In this document: positions 33,510-46,129 of the stretch, one piece after another
Layout of the letters: each line of letters opens with the position of its first letter
How positions within the stretch are numbered: position 1 is the first letter of the stretch
Assembly (NCBI GenBank): GCA_963978895.1
Contig: OZ022245.1
Coordinates: 7,438,542 to 7,502,541 of the forward strand
DNA length: 64,000 bases
Source of the DNA: Erpobdella octoculata
Lineage: Eukaryota > Annelida > Clitellata > Hirudinida > Erpobdellidae
Reading direction: 5' to 3'
Position numbers and translations under genes: made by a program
Notes under the pieces: generated by a model
Seen by the model: only the letters and a program-made list of their open reading frames with translations
The model's database searches: none
Told to the model about the DNA's origin: nothing

Positions 33510-36500
33510 ATTTTTCAGTCTGATTCTTGTTATGTATCTCGGTCGAAGCGTTCTTATTTGAATTTTGAACGCGACGAACGTTTTGCGTTGAAAAAATGTT
33601 TGATTCCAGCTCTTACAATAAGTGACAATGCATCTCTTTTCCTTGCCACATCAAAGAATATTTATGATGTTTGAGACGCACCCTCGGTAATGTCTACAAA
33701 GAAAACTTTGAGAGGTCAGAAGTATTTGTTCTTTTGTATCTTTCAGTAAAATTTCACTTCATTGAAATTAGTAGTAGTAAGGATCAACACGTAGCTGTGA
33801 ACCACAATCGAACTTGATTTTTGAAATAAAAAATCGGCGTTTTTTATGTTTTACACAGGAACAAACTAATAAAATTATTATTTTAAAATTAAGCTTAAAA
33901 ATGGGGTAGAGGGATGCTGGAAAACAGAATAATGCAACTTGTATGAGTTGATTGATTAATCAGTTAAATAAAATACAATACTTTTGTTTTTATGAATTTT
34001 TAGCATAAAAAAATGTATCATTGATTGTAAAACCTAAGGAATGACTTGATCTTAATAATAAGTGTCATTTAGTAATAAGCAATATTTTTATGTCAGGAAA
34101 TTCAATTCGGACTTTATTGTTTTATTATGCTTTTGGTGAAGAATTTGCCAATATTATGAATGGCTTGACCTGCCTACACCTGCCTTCGAATAGCAAGCAT
34201 TAAAAAAAAAAGTTTCAGCCGAATTATGACCAACATCTTATAATAATTTTATAAGCGTGAAAAACTCAAAAAAAAATTTTTAAGTAAAGATGAAATTTTA
34301 ATGGCTCTGCAACATTTGTGAAAATATGGGAAATTTAAAATATTTTATAGCACTAACAATATAAATTCTAGAGCTCTCTATACTTGTGCTGAGATCAGCT
34401 ATTTTCTTCTAGCAACTCTAGGCTTTTGTAGGTTATCCTGCATTTAGGTCGGGTCTAGACAGCTGGTTTAGTGACTCATAACCTTGGATTGGCTGGTGTA
34501 TGTGCATTATATATGTGCTCTCTGCAAATAGAAGACTAGCATGCACACATTAGTGGCCCAAGTGAGCTGGGCTGATAACAGCATGCTCAGCAATAGCTTC
34601 CATTTATTTTGGTGGCAAATCACTAAAGTTATAAATAATCATCAGATCTATTGACTTTTTGCAGTCACAGCAATGATTTCGCATTTTCATTGTTGTAGTC
34701 TAACATAAAAAATAAAATAAATTATATTTCAGCAATTCGCGTTGTACTTCTCCAAAATAGATCTGGATCTTTGGTGGCCATGTTTTTACGCACCAATCAG
34801 TAGCTTCGTAATTAAAGTTCTATTTGTCCTTTTTATCTTGCTTTACATTCAAGTGTAAATAAGTGATATACATTACTTTTCTCAACAATTCGTAACTTGT
34901 CTCTTGACGTAATGAGACTACTTCAAAGTACGTGCTCTTCATTTAAACAATTTTAATAGTTTATTTTTAAAAGGTTCTTTTTGTTATTTTGATTTAATCT
35001 TTTAGTATTCTATTCCAATAATTTGTTTCAGCTCACAGGTGAGCTAACGTTAATTGATAATAAAGCGGAGGTTATCCGCAATAAACTCTTCAAATGTGAA
35101 CCAAATAGCTTTTTTCTGGTTCAGATTTGTTTAATTTAGTTTTAAAATATGTGTGCAGTTGACCAGCTTATAAATATTTTCGTTTAAATTTCCTCTTCAG
35201 GACTTCTGGCCAAATGAACCCGTACAACCGGACTTGTGTTAGTTAGTCAGTGTATCCACAAGTCGGTGTGGCAGGGTCTGTCTTGCCAGAAAGAAATAAC
35301 TTGGGAAAGAGTGCAATAGAAAGCCGTCATTTCTTTTTATGTGGTGACACCTTTGTTCAGTTTAACACATGTTAGAATCAACTGTGGATAGAAAATATTC
35401 CTTCGAAATTTCTTTTTAGAAAGTGTTCTGATTAACAATTGAGCTCATTATGCAGATTTATTCAGCTTTTGAGCCCTCCGTAAAGTTTTGTGAAGGCAAA
35501 CACGATAAGGTTTTTGCTGAATGATGATTATATTCAAGTACTTTTTTTTATAATTAATAAGAAGTATATGTGAGCATAACAGCTCAAAATGTCTGTAAAT
35601 CTAATAATCAGTCACAATCTAAGTTAAATATTTAAATTACATGAAGTTCGCTGCAAATTCTAGTTTGGCGAGGGTTTTTAATTTTAGATTTCTTGAATGT
35701 GTCATCTCTCTGGTTGAGGTAGAAAGTTGTATAGTTGAGAGTTACACCAATTATCAGAGAACTATACAACTGTCTAGCTTTCCTTGGGAATGACAAAACA
35801 TCAAATTTTCATTTACTTGTAGTGTGGATTTGAATTAAATTAATTTTTTGGTTTGCAAGTTGATTTTACTTCAATGAAAATCTGGTTGTTGATATAAAAA
35901 TTTGAAAATTTTTCCATATGAATATTGTTTGAATTTGACAATGAGTTGACTTTCTTCTTGTGGTTCAATAATGAAGTTTCTGCTAAAAATTACTTTTGAG
36001 GTGTGAACATTTTATCAAAAATTCTGTCTAAGCAAACTTGTACTGAATGGAATTTTAGGGGATCATAACAATTCTCCAGAGTAGTAAGTAGTATGCTCGC
36101 TCTTGTGCTAAACATTCTGATTCAACTTAGTGTGGTTACTCTGAAAGATTTGAGCAAGAAAGAGGAGGTTAAGGTTTAAGGAAAAAAGAAAGACTGAGGT
36201 GATATCATGGTGGAATACAGCTGAAATAAAGAAAAAAAGCTGTCAGATTTGTGGTTTTTTTCCAACATCAAATTAAAAAAAATCACTAGCCAAAATTACT
36301 GACATACGATGTTATTATGCCTACTTTCTAGCTGCATGTGGTTGGTTCTAGATGAAGAATGCCCTGGATGTTGTTACTGCTGCTGAGGTTTGCCAGAATG
36401 TGTGCATGTGTGTTTGTGTGTGTGTGTGCACATGCAAATGCTTGAGTTCTATAAGGAGCTCAGTTGAAATAAATTCTGAGTTTTTATTTTTTGCATTTTG

Positions 36501-36545
36501 TTGTTTCAACAGGCACATTCTTTTTACTGTTGAAGTAGATTTGAG
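33510..36545. other. Intergenic DNA without recognisable genes
   Basis: Unique-looking AT-rich sequence between the CCAAT-box stretch and the 3' end of IQCB1. Only a short (GT)n run at 36400-36430 stands out. Confidence 0.45.
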
Positions 36546-36550
36546 TTAAT

Positions 36551-36567
36551 TTTATTTAATTTTTATT
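36551..36567 (-). promoter_or_regulatory. Polyadenylation signals for IQCB1
   Basis: Two AATAAA hexamers on the minus strand (36562-36567 and 36551-36556) lie about 140-160 bases beyond the IQCB1 stop codon. Confidence 0.55.
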
Positions 36568-36707
36568 TATTTATATTTTTTAATTTTATTTAATTTGATG
36601 TTTACAAACAAGATTTTATTCTTTGATTTTTAATATGATCAGATTAAAAAGCAAGAGTCTATCTCAATTTGGTGTTATATCAGGTGTGTTAACCTTTCAG
36701 GGATTAG

Positions 36708-38667
36708 TTAGAAAACTCTCCAGTCACTCCAAATGATATCTGTACCTCCACTTGCATTCTGTGATTGTTCGAGTCTTTTCCACCAGGGCTTTTGCAACAT
36801 TTGCAGTGCCTCCAGATGCTCATGTCTGGCCATTGTAGCAACTGGCAGTGAGCAACTTTGGAATGAAGAAATGCTTTTTTCTTCTACATCTGTTAGACTT
36901 GGAGCATCTAAGTGACCAGAACTCTTTATTAAAGCATTTATTTCATATAACTTAAAATTATAAGAATCTATTTAATAAATTTTTAATAGATGTGTTATAT
37001 TTGCTCACTTACTTAACAGGAGACTGACATCTGATGAAATGTGAGCTATCAGAGCATCCAGATGTTGTTGATTCCTCCACGATGTTCGATACGAGACCAA
37101 CTTATTCCCCAAGGCAGTTTGAACTTTGTGGTGCAACTCTTCAAGTTCTTTTCCAATTGTTGGCTCCATCTGATGACAGAAAATTTTTAATTTTCATCAG
37201 TAACTTGATTTTAACACATTTTTACATTTGATCTGGTCAAGCATGATGATGATGACATACTGTTCACAAGTTAATTTTTTTCTTAACTAGAAAGAAACGT
37301 GTTTTTAATTATCGGTTTTGCTCATTTAGTTATATAACAACAATTGTGGTTCAAACTGTAACGAGTTTTGTTTTTGTTACTTATAAATTAATTTAAGATC
37401 TAAATGTTAAACTGATTTACCCAAGTCATCAAGGTATAAATTTAATAGTTGGAAAAGAAGTCATACTGAGAATTGAATGAGATTTGATAAAATCGAGCTC
37501 ATCTTTAATGTTACATTGATATGGAATGGGGAAAATACCCAAACCTTTCAAAATCATGGTAATTGGTAGGGATGTCACGGGTACCCGACGCGAAATTCGG
37601 TACTACCCGGTCTTTTTGGATACCCAAACCCGAAATTTTGAAAACTTGAAACCCGAACTTTCTAAAAATTAAAACCTGAACTTTCTTAAAATTAAAACCC
37701 GAACCTGAACTTTTAAAAAATAGAAATCCGAAAATGAGAAACCCGCACCCGGCGTTTTAAAAAATTAAAACCCGAACCCGGAGCTTTAATAATTTAAACA
37801 CGATCCCGGAGTTTTCAAAACTTGGTACATCTAAAGAAATCTAGTATTAAAAATCATATTCAGGCATTTTGTTTCACGAACAACATTCTTTCTGCATTAT
37901 GTTTCTATCAATATAATATGAGTAGCACCTCTGAACAGTTGCTTAGAGAAAATGCTGGTTAATGGGTAGATAAATAGCATTTAATTATGAGCACCTAGGT
38001 CAGAAAAGTTGGCTAATTTTGTTTGCCACTGTACTGAAAATTATTTTGCAATAAATAATTATAGTACCAATCCTTAAAAAGAGTTACAAAACAAACAACT
38101 GATCTTTTGAGACGTGTTGGTCTAGTGGCTTAGAGACCGGCTTGGGTATCCGTAGTACCCGGGTTCGATTCCAGGTTTAAGCGTGTAATTTTCTTGAGCA
38201 AGCAGCTAGCTAACTCATATTTGCTCAAGTCCTCTCAGCCTTTCATTCTTAACTGGTTGATAAATAAGTGCTGAGCTGTATATATTTCTTGTATTTCACT
38301 AATTGGTTTAGCCAATCATAAAATATATGCTAGCGCTAAGATAACTCACAGACGCATTTCCAAAACTATGATTAAACTCGATCCGAACGTTTTTAATTTT
38401 TAAACCCGAACCCAAAATTTTGAAAATCGAAAACCCGAACCTAGTTTTTGGAAAAATGAAAACCCGAAAAGTGCAAAAAGTCGTACCCATGACATCCCTA
38501 GTACGGCGTATTTGCGTTCTTAGTTAGGTCTTATTGAGGCTTTTAAAAAATCTCTTAAAACCAATCTTATTCATTAAGTCATACAACTAAACAATCTCTT
38601 GTTTATCCGAGGTTTTTGACGGTTTGTACAGGGCTGTTTAATTGTACTGCACTATATAAGTCATACA

Positions 38668-38715
<48 letters not shown>

Positions 38716-41700
38716 CCTGATAGTCTAAGAGGTGTTGATGAATCTTAATAATAAAATAATTTTTGTTCAATTGCTTATATTTAATAACTGATAAAATAAA
38801 ATTAATGATAAATTAGCACACCAGCCTGTTGTTTATCTTCTCTTCTGTCTGTGATTATTTTCTGAAGTTCCAACCTCCTTTTCTCTGTTAGTTTCACAGT
38901 AAAAAATCCAGGTGAATAATCTTCCTTACTTTTCTTTCTTTTCAAATATTTCCTGAACTGAATGAAAAGTTGCAACTGGCTAGAAGTTTCTTTAATTTAT
39001 TAAAAATGACTGTACAGATATTATTATTGTAATTTATTAAAAATGACTGTACAATTATTACTATTGTGATTAATTTATTAAAAATGACAGTAAAAATATT
39101 ATTATTGTGATTAATTTATTAAAATGACTGTAAAATATTATTATTGTGATTAATTTATTAAAAATGACTGTACAAATATTATTATTGTGATTTAATAAAA
39201 ACATCTGTACAATTATTGTTATTGTAATTTATTAAAAACGACTGTACAAATATTATTAACTAGCAGTGCCCGTAGCGGCTTCGCTCGCATGAAATTAGAG
39301 AATTTGAACCGTGCATCCATAGGTGTCGGCTCGGCCCGTCGACAAATTGGCCCAGCCCGTTTCAAAACCAAAATTCCTGGCCCGGCACGGCCCGTCTAAT
39401 ATGGGCCCGGCCCGTTTTTACAGGCCTAGAAATTCTATATACTTGATGAAAAACTTCGGCCCGTCCCACCTTGACTTCAGGTTTGGCCCTACCCATCTGA
39501 AGACCCTAAAATTACTAAAATGTCTATATGCTTAGTGAAAAGCCTCGGCCCGTCCCACTTTGATTTAAGGTTTGGCCTGGCTCGTGTGAAGACTCTAAAA
39601 TAACGGCTTGACCCGGCCGATGATAAACTGGACTTAGCTACTTTTAACCGGCACAAAACTTCAAAATACTAATTTTTACATTTGTAGCACTTACAGTTTG
39701 TGAGTAGCAGTTATTTTGAAATCAAATAACCCTTATTTCCACCCCACATTTGAGGTCCTGGAAACCAAATTTTCAAAAAATGCTAAAACACGTATTTCAT
39801 TATTTTTGGAGTAGAAACTAAATACTAATTTTTACTTCTGTAGCATTAACAGTTTTTGAGTAGAAGCTACTTTAAAAACCAAATAACCCAAAAAATGATG
39901 AAACACGTATATCTTTATTTTTGAGTAGATACTAAGTATTAATTTTTACATCTGTGGCAATTAGAGTTGTTGAGTAGCAGTTACTTTAAAAACCAAATAA
40001 CCCTATTTTCCACCCCACATTTGAAGTCCTGGAAACCAAATTTTCAATAAATTGTGAAACCCGTATATCATTATTTTTAGAGTAGAAACTAAATACTAAT
40101 TTTTACTTTTGTAACATTACCAGTTTTTGAGTAGAAGCTACTTTAAAAACCAAATAACCCAATTTTCCAACCCACATTTGAGGTCCGGGAAACCAAATTT
40201 GTAAAAAATGGTGAAACACGTATATCTTTATTTTTAGAAAATAAACTAAATAATAATTTTTACATCTGTGGTATTTACAGTTTTTGAGTAGCAGTTACTA
40301 TAAAAGACAATTAGCCCTATTTTCCACCCCACATTTGAAGTCCTGGAAACCAAATTTTCAAAAAATGCTAAAACACGTGTTTCATTATTTTTGGAGTAGA
40401 AACTAAATACTAATTTTTACTCCTGTAGCATTAACAGTTTTTGAGTAGAAGCTACTTTAAAAACCAAATAACCCAATTTTCCAACCCACATTTGAGGTCC
40501 GGGAAACCGAATTTTCAAAAAATGGTGAAACACGTATCTTTTTATTTTTCAAAAAGAATCTATATACCAAATTTCAGAAAAAAATTTTAGAAAAATTTTT
40601 TAGAAAAAGTTTGTTTTCCAGTTTTTTCCCCTCAGGAGCAAAATTTTCAAAAATCCTTTCTTAGCGGATGTTTACGCTATAAAGGTAATATAAGTTCCAA
40701 ATTTCACGTTCCTAGGATGAGGCGTTTGAGCTCGGCGTTGATTATGAGTCAGTCATCTGTCAGTCAGGACATGTTCTTTTATATATATAGATTTGATTTA
40801 TTAAAAACGACTGTACAAATATTATTAATTTGATTTATTAAAAACGACTGTACAAATATTATTATTGTGATTCCAATCGACCACAATTATCTTTTATATT
40901 TTAAAAACCGACTATTCGGCTTGAGACGTAGAACTGTAAAATTATGGGAAATTATTAAACAAAAATTCTAGTGAAAACATGAAAGTCATTAAAGCAGACT
41001 AATACAGGGGTCATCCATTTATTATGTAAGCACCAAGGTGGAGGGGATGTGTTCCGGGAGATTGATTTGCGTACATGTGCGTATGGGGACGGAGGGGCAA
41101 TTACAACAAAAGCGTATGTACTTACAAATTAAAAGGATATATATTAAATTAAATAATTTCTGATGTTTGGACGTGGTTGTGTAATAATGTGTATGTTAGA
41201 AATTCACGTTTCCTGGTAGGCAGCACCACAAATTTCATAATTTCTAATAGTTCAGATTGCCACGTAGTACAAATAAATTTTTCATGTTTATAGCATTTTT
41301 AAAATCAACTGTTGGTTTTAATTTTATACATAGTCTAGTAATGATAATTAAATAAAAGTCTGTTCTGTCATATAATTTTATATATGATGAAAACAAACAC
41401 CCACAAGAAGTAAAAAATAGGTACGGGTCTACCCCTTCCACAGTCATCAACAATTTTTTAAGAAGATAATACTTTTAAGGGAAAATATGAAAATTCTCGG
41501 CACCAGACTTTTTTTTGGCTATACACCCCTCTCTGCCAGGGAAATGGCAAGTCTATGGTGGTTTAATGCATTTTAATACTGCTGGAGGGTAGTTTAAAGC
41601 CGCCATGTGTATGTATGTATAGGGGCGGGGTGTTTGAAAATGTACGAGGTGTAACAGGAGGGAAGGTGGTGGCAAAATCTGATGTTTATTGCATACATAA

Positions 41701-44700
41701 TATATGGATTGCCCCTTAATTTTATGCCACTCACAGCTCTTTGTATTTTAATGGCTGCCGAAGTTGTTAGACGTTTTTGTCTTAGAGCTGGAATGCCTTT
41801 CTGTGTCAAATATCTTTTCCAAGCTGATTGTATCACTGCTGCTGCTTTGTTCTGGTTTTCCACCAAGTATTTTTCTACTTGTGCTAGAAGCGAAAGTCGT
41901 CTTTTGATGTTCAGATTATTTTTTACTTAATTTATTAGAAAGTTGTATTGTACGTACATGATGGCATGACTTGCATGGTAAAGAGCTGCTTTTTGTGTAG
42001 TTTCCGCATGTTATATTTCCTCTGCATCAGTAGTACATACTGTAAATCTGATTTCATCTTACATTCTTGTTTTTCTTTTTCCTCTTTTTCTTTTCTTGCT
42101 CTAAAAACTTAATCTTTTAATTTTTTTTATTTTTGTTCCCAAATCAAATGAAACCAAAAGTTTTAAATGTGTTTGCAGATATTTAAATAATCGTTGTGAT
42201 ATTTAAATAATATTTGAATAATCGTTAAGATATTTAAATAATATTTAAATAATCGTTGAGATATTTAAATAATATTTAAATAATCGTTGAGATATTTAAA
42301 TAATATTTAAATAATCGTTGAGATATTTAAATAATTTATATCGAATATTTTATTTTAAACAAAAACCTGTAAGATTTCTGGAAGTCAGAAAGAGCAGAGC
42401 TTCTTTTTTTCAGTTGCTGCCTTGAATTGCAGCTTCTCCACCATGATTGAATCTTTATCACTTGTGTCTCATATTTCTAAAATTGGTAAGTAGTAGAATC
42501 AAAATAATGCCATCCACACATTCAAATAAATACTGTCTCTGGATCAGTGTGTAAATGCAAAATTAATTTTTTGATACCCTTTCTATTAACTCATTCACTT
42601 AGTATAATAAAACTCTAATAAATAAATAATAGGGCTGTGCCGGTATACTGGGTGGTTTTCGGCAATACCGGCAAATACCGTTTCCGCCGGCATGAAGGAT
42701 GCCGGAACCGTTATTGAACAATTGGCATTTAGCACATCATGCATAAAAGACAAAAGAGTGAAAGACATACAGCAGCAGGATGGGCAGTGCAATTTACCTG
42801 TATGCCCATTGCTTTCTACACTTCAATTACGGACAGCGGCCGACCGACCGCGGACAGTAACACTAACGCACTTTCAAAAACTATTTCTAGCCATTTTCAA
42901 GCTTTGGATAATATACAGGTACCGGTTTTTGCATGGAAATACTAGTACTGGTACCAGCAAAAAGAAACCATACCATCACAGCCCTATATAAATAATACAG
43001 CTTCAGAAAAAAATATGGATTATGTTAAGAAGGGAATGATATCAAGGTATTAGTTTTTGAGGCTCTCAGCTGTCATTAGAAAAACATATAATAAATTGCA
43101 TAAATTGACTTCTCTAGGTCATTCATATGCCATGGAATGTAGGGCTTAAAAATTTAACCATTGAAATAAACTTGAATAAATGGAGATAAAATAGGACCAG
43201 AGGTACTAGCCTTCATTCGAGCTTGTTCCACACTTCCTGTATTTAGCAGCAGTTCGAAATCGCTGACGAATGGTTCATATTTCCACTTTTGTACAAAAAA
43301 CTTGAGACCTCTGTGAAGGATTATTTAAATAGTTTAATGTTGAAATAATTCAGAAATAAAATGAAAAAAATTCAACTTGTATCTAATTAGGATGGTTTTT
43401 GCATACGAGGGACAGGACTTGCATATCTCAAGAATTGTTCTTGATGCAGTACTGTGAATAAAGATTAAACAACAAATTATTTCTTGTTATTATGGTCCTA
43501 ATGTTTGCAAGCCGAATTTAATATGAATTTAAAAAAAAATAAATATCAGTCATACTTTGTAGTTTTTACAAAACCAAAAATTTAAAAAAATACAAAGGTA
43601 ACTTTCAGACCTGACAATACAAGGGTTCTTGGTGTCCAATATTTTAAAAACTAGCTCATCGAGAATTTGTTTAGATGTTTCATTTCCAATGACTTCAAAG
43701 ATTCCACTGAAAATGGAATTAAATTAAAGAATATTTAGATGCTGAAAAATAAACAAATTTGAATGAAGAAGTAAAAGCAAGAAAAAATTCTAGAGTTTGT
43801 GACGTTTTTGTAACATCCTTACATTATCATTTTCATTGTTATTAATATATATTAATATTTTTGTGAGAACATAAAAATGTTCAGCTACAAAATTTGGACA
43901 AAAACACTACATTTTAAACAACATTTTAGACAAAATCATTGTTTTTAGACAGAGAGTTGCTCTTGGCACAACTTATTTTTTGGGTCTCTAGGTATAGTTA
44001 TACAATTTAATATAACATATTCTAATAAACTCATTCTTTTCATACACTCTGGTCTTGCATATGGTTTGCAGCAAACCCATAATTCTGGTAAGTATTTCAA
44101 CATCATCTGTCATGAGCATTTGAAGGAACCAGACTGATTCAAGGGCTGAAAACAAAACCAAAATATATATTCATCTGAGTTTCATTTTTTAATTAACTTA
44201 ATAGAAATGGTCTTTCTTAATCTTTACTAATTTCATAGTATGAACAATTGATAGTGAATAGATATCATGCAACTCATTGAATGAGAGATTGATGTATGCT
44301 CATATTCTACCAAAAGTAACAATTAATTGCAATTAATAAAAAGAACTCAATGAAAATTGTTTAAAATGTAACTTGCTTAATTTGGCTAATTCTTGAAAGC
44401 TAGCTAAAAATAAGCTGACAGAATCCATGACAGACATAAAGTATTTCAGGTGTTCTGATTGTAAACCTTCAAGAGCCTAAAATTATAATTATCTGAATGT
44501 TAGAAAAATGTGGGAAATTAAGATTGTTTGATACACAATTTTAAACAAATAATAATCTACACCTTAAAAAAGTTTGCCATTTCAGAAACATTTCATCCCA
44601 ATTTACAACAACAAATTAACTTTTTTTGTTCAAGTGATGTTACTATATAACATTTCATTCGTAATTAATAATAGAAAATAGTTAATAGGACATCATACCT

Positions 44701-46070
44701 GTCTTTCAAAAACATGTTTTTGGTGCAACTTGTTTGCTAATGAAAGAGCTGCATTAAGTGTTTCAACTAAAATTTTGTTTGAAAAGTTCGTAACTTCTGC
44801 TGGATTTGCTTCAATGCATAGGTTGCTAAAATTAATTATTTCAAGTTAGTTAAATAGCTATCAGTAGTTTTGATATAAAAGGAAAACTTTTATAATGACA
44901 TGAACCTATAAACTTAAACCACAAAATGTTCCTAAACATCAAATCTTCTCTGAGGTCAACACAGTCTCCAGAGAGACTAAAAAATCTATCTTTCTTGAAC
45001 ATGGAAAGTGATGTACTTCAGGAGTTGGACTTTTCCGTGGTTATTGACACGTTCAGATCTGCTAATTGTAGGAATAGATCATTGTGAATTGTAACTGTTG
45101 ACGGTTGACTCTGTTGAGGTGTTTGTTATAGACAGATGGTCAGTAAGAAAATCAACTGTAAATCATACTGTACACTGTACAGTATTCTGTAATTCAACTA
45201 TAGCTGGCCTTCCTTCTTGTCATCTGGATTGGCTTCAAATTCTCATTAACACAGCCGCCAAAATAATCTACAATGCTCGGAAATATGACCATGTCACCCC
45301 ACTTCTCAAAGATCTCCACTGGCTTCGCATTCTGCAACGAATCGAGTACAGGATTTCCACAATAGTACACAAATCTCTGCACGGCCAAGCTCCTCCTTGC
45401 CTGTCTTTTGCTCATGTAGCCAATGTACCGGGTCGGCAGAGGCTCAGATCAGCATCCAGGGGCCTCCTCACTACACCGCCGGTTCATCGCGCGACGCTCG
45501 ACGGAAGATCCATCAACGTCATTGGGCCTGAAATGTGGAACAAACTCCCTTTCCACATCATCTCTACATCCAGTTCAGCCAGTTTCCACACAGCACTAAA
45601 AACATTTCTGTTTACTAAATCTTTTCCCTAACGTCTACAGTGGTCTTGAAGTTCTTTTGAAGAACATACGCCACTTTAATAATACTCGGATTCATTATCA
45701 TTATCATTAATCTGTAGGCCTACGTTTGTGATGTATTTACTTGAGCGTATATGGTTAAGAACTTTCAACTTTTTAATTATTTAATACATTTTATTTGGCT
45801 CTGAATTGAAATGTTAAAGCTGTAATTTATAAATTTTATAATGTAGAGAAGGCTTATTTATCTCAGTGCACCAGGGCCTTCATATGTTTTATTCCGGCAC
45901 TGATTTTCACACCCAGGTTACATTATCTTATTTTCATTAGATTAATTAATTAATTTCTAGTTTTCTAGGACCTCTAATGCTAGCTGTTCTTTGCTTTTTT
46001 GGCCCTCCCGAAATAGCTCCTGCCTAATAAATTTTGCTTAGTACAAATTGACTGGAAGGTCTGATATACT

Positions 46071-46129
<59 letters not shown>

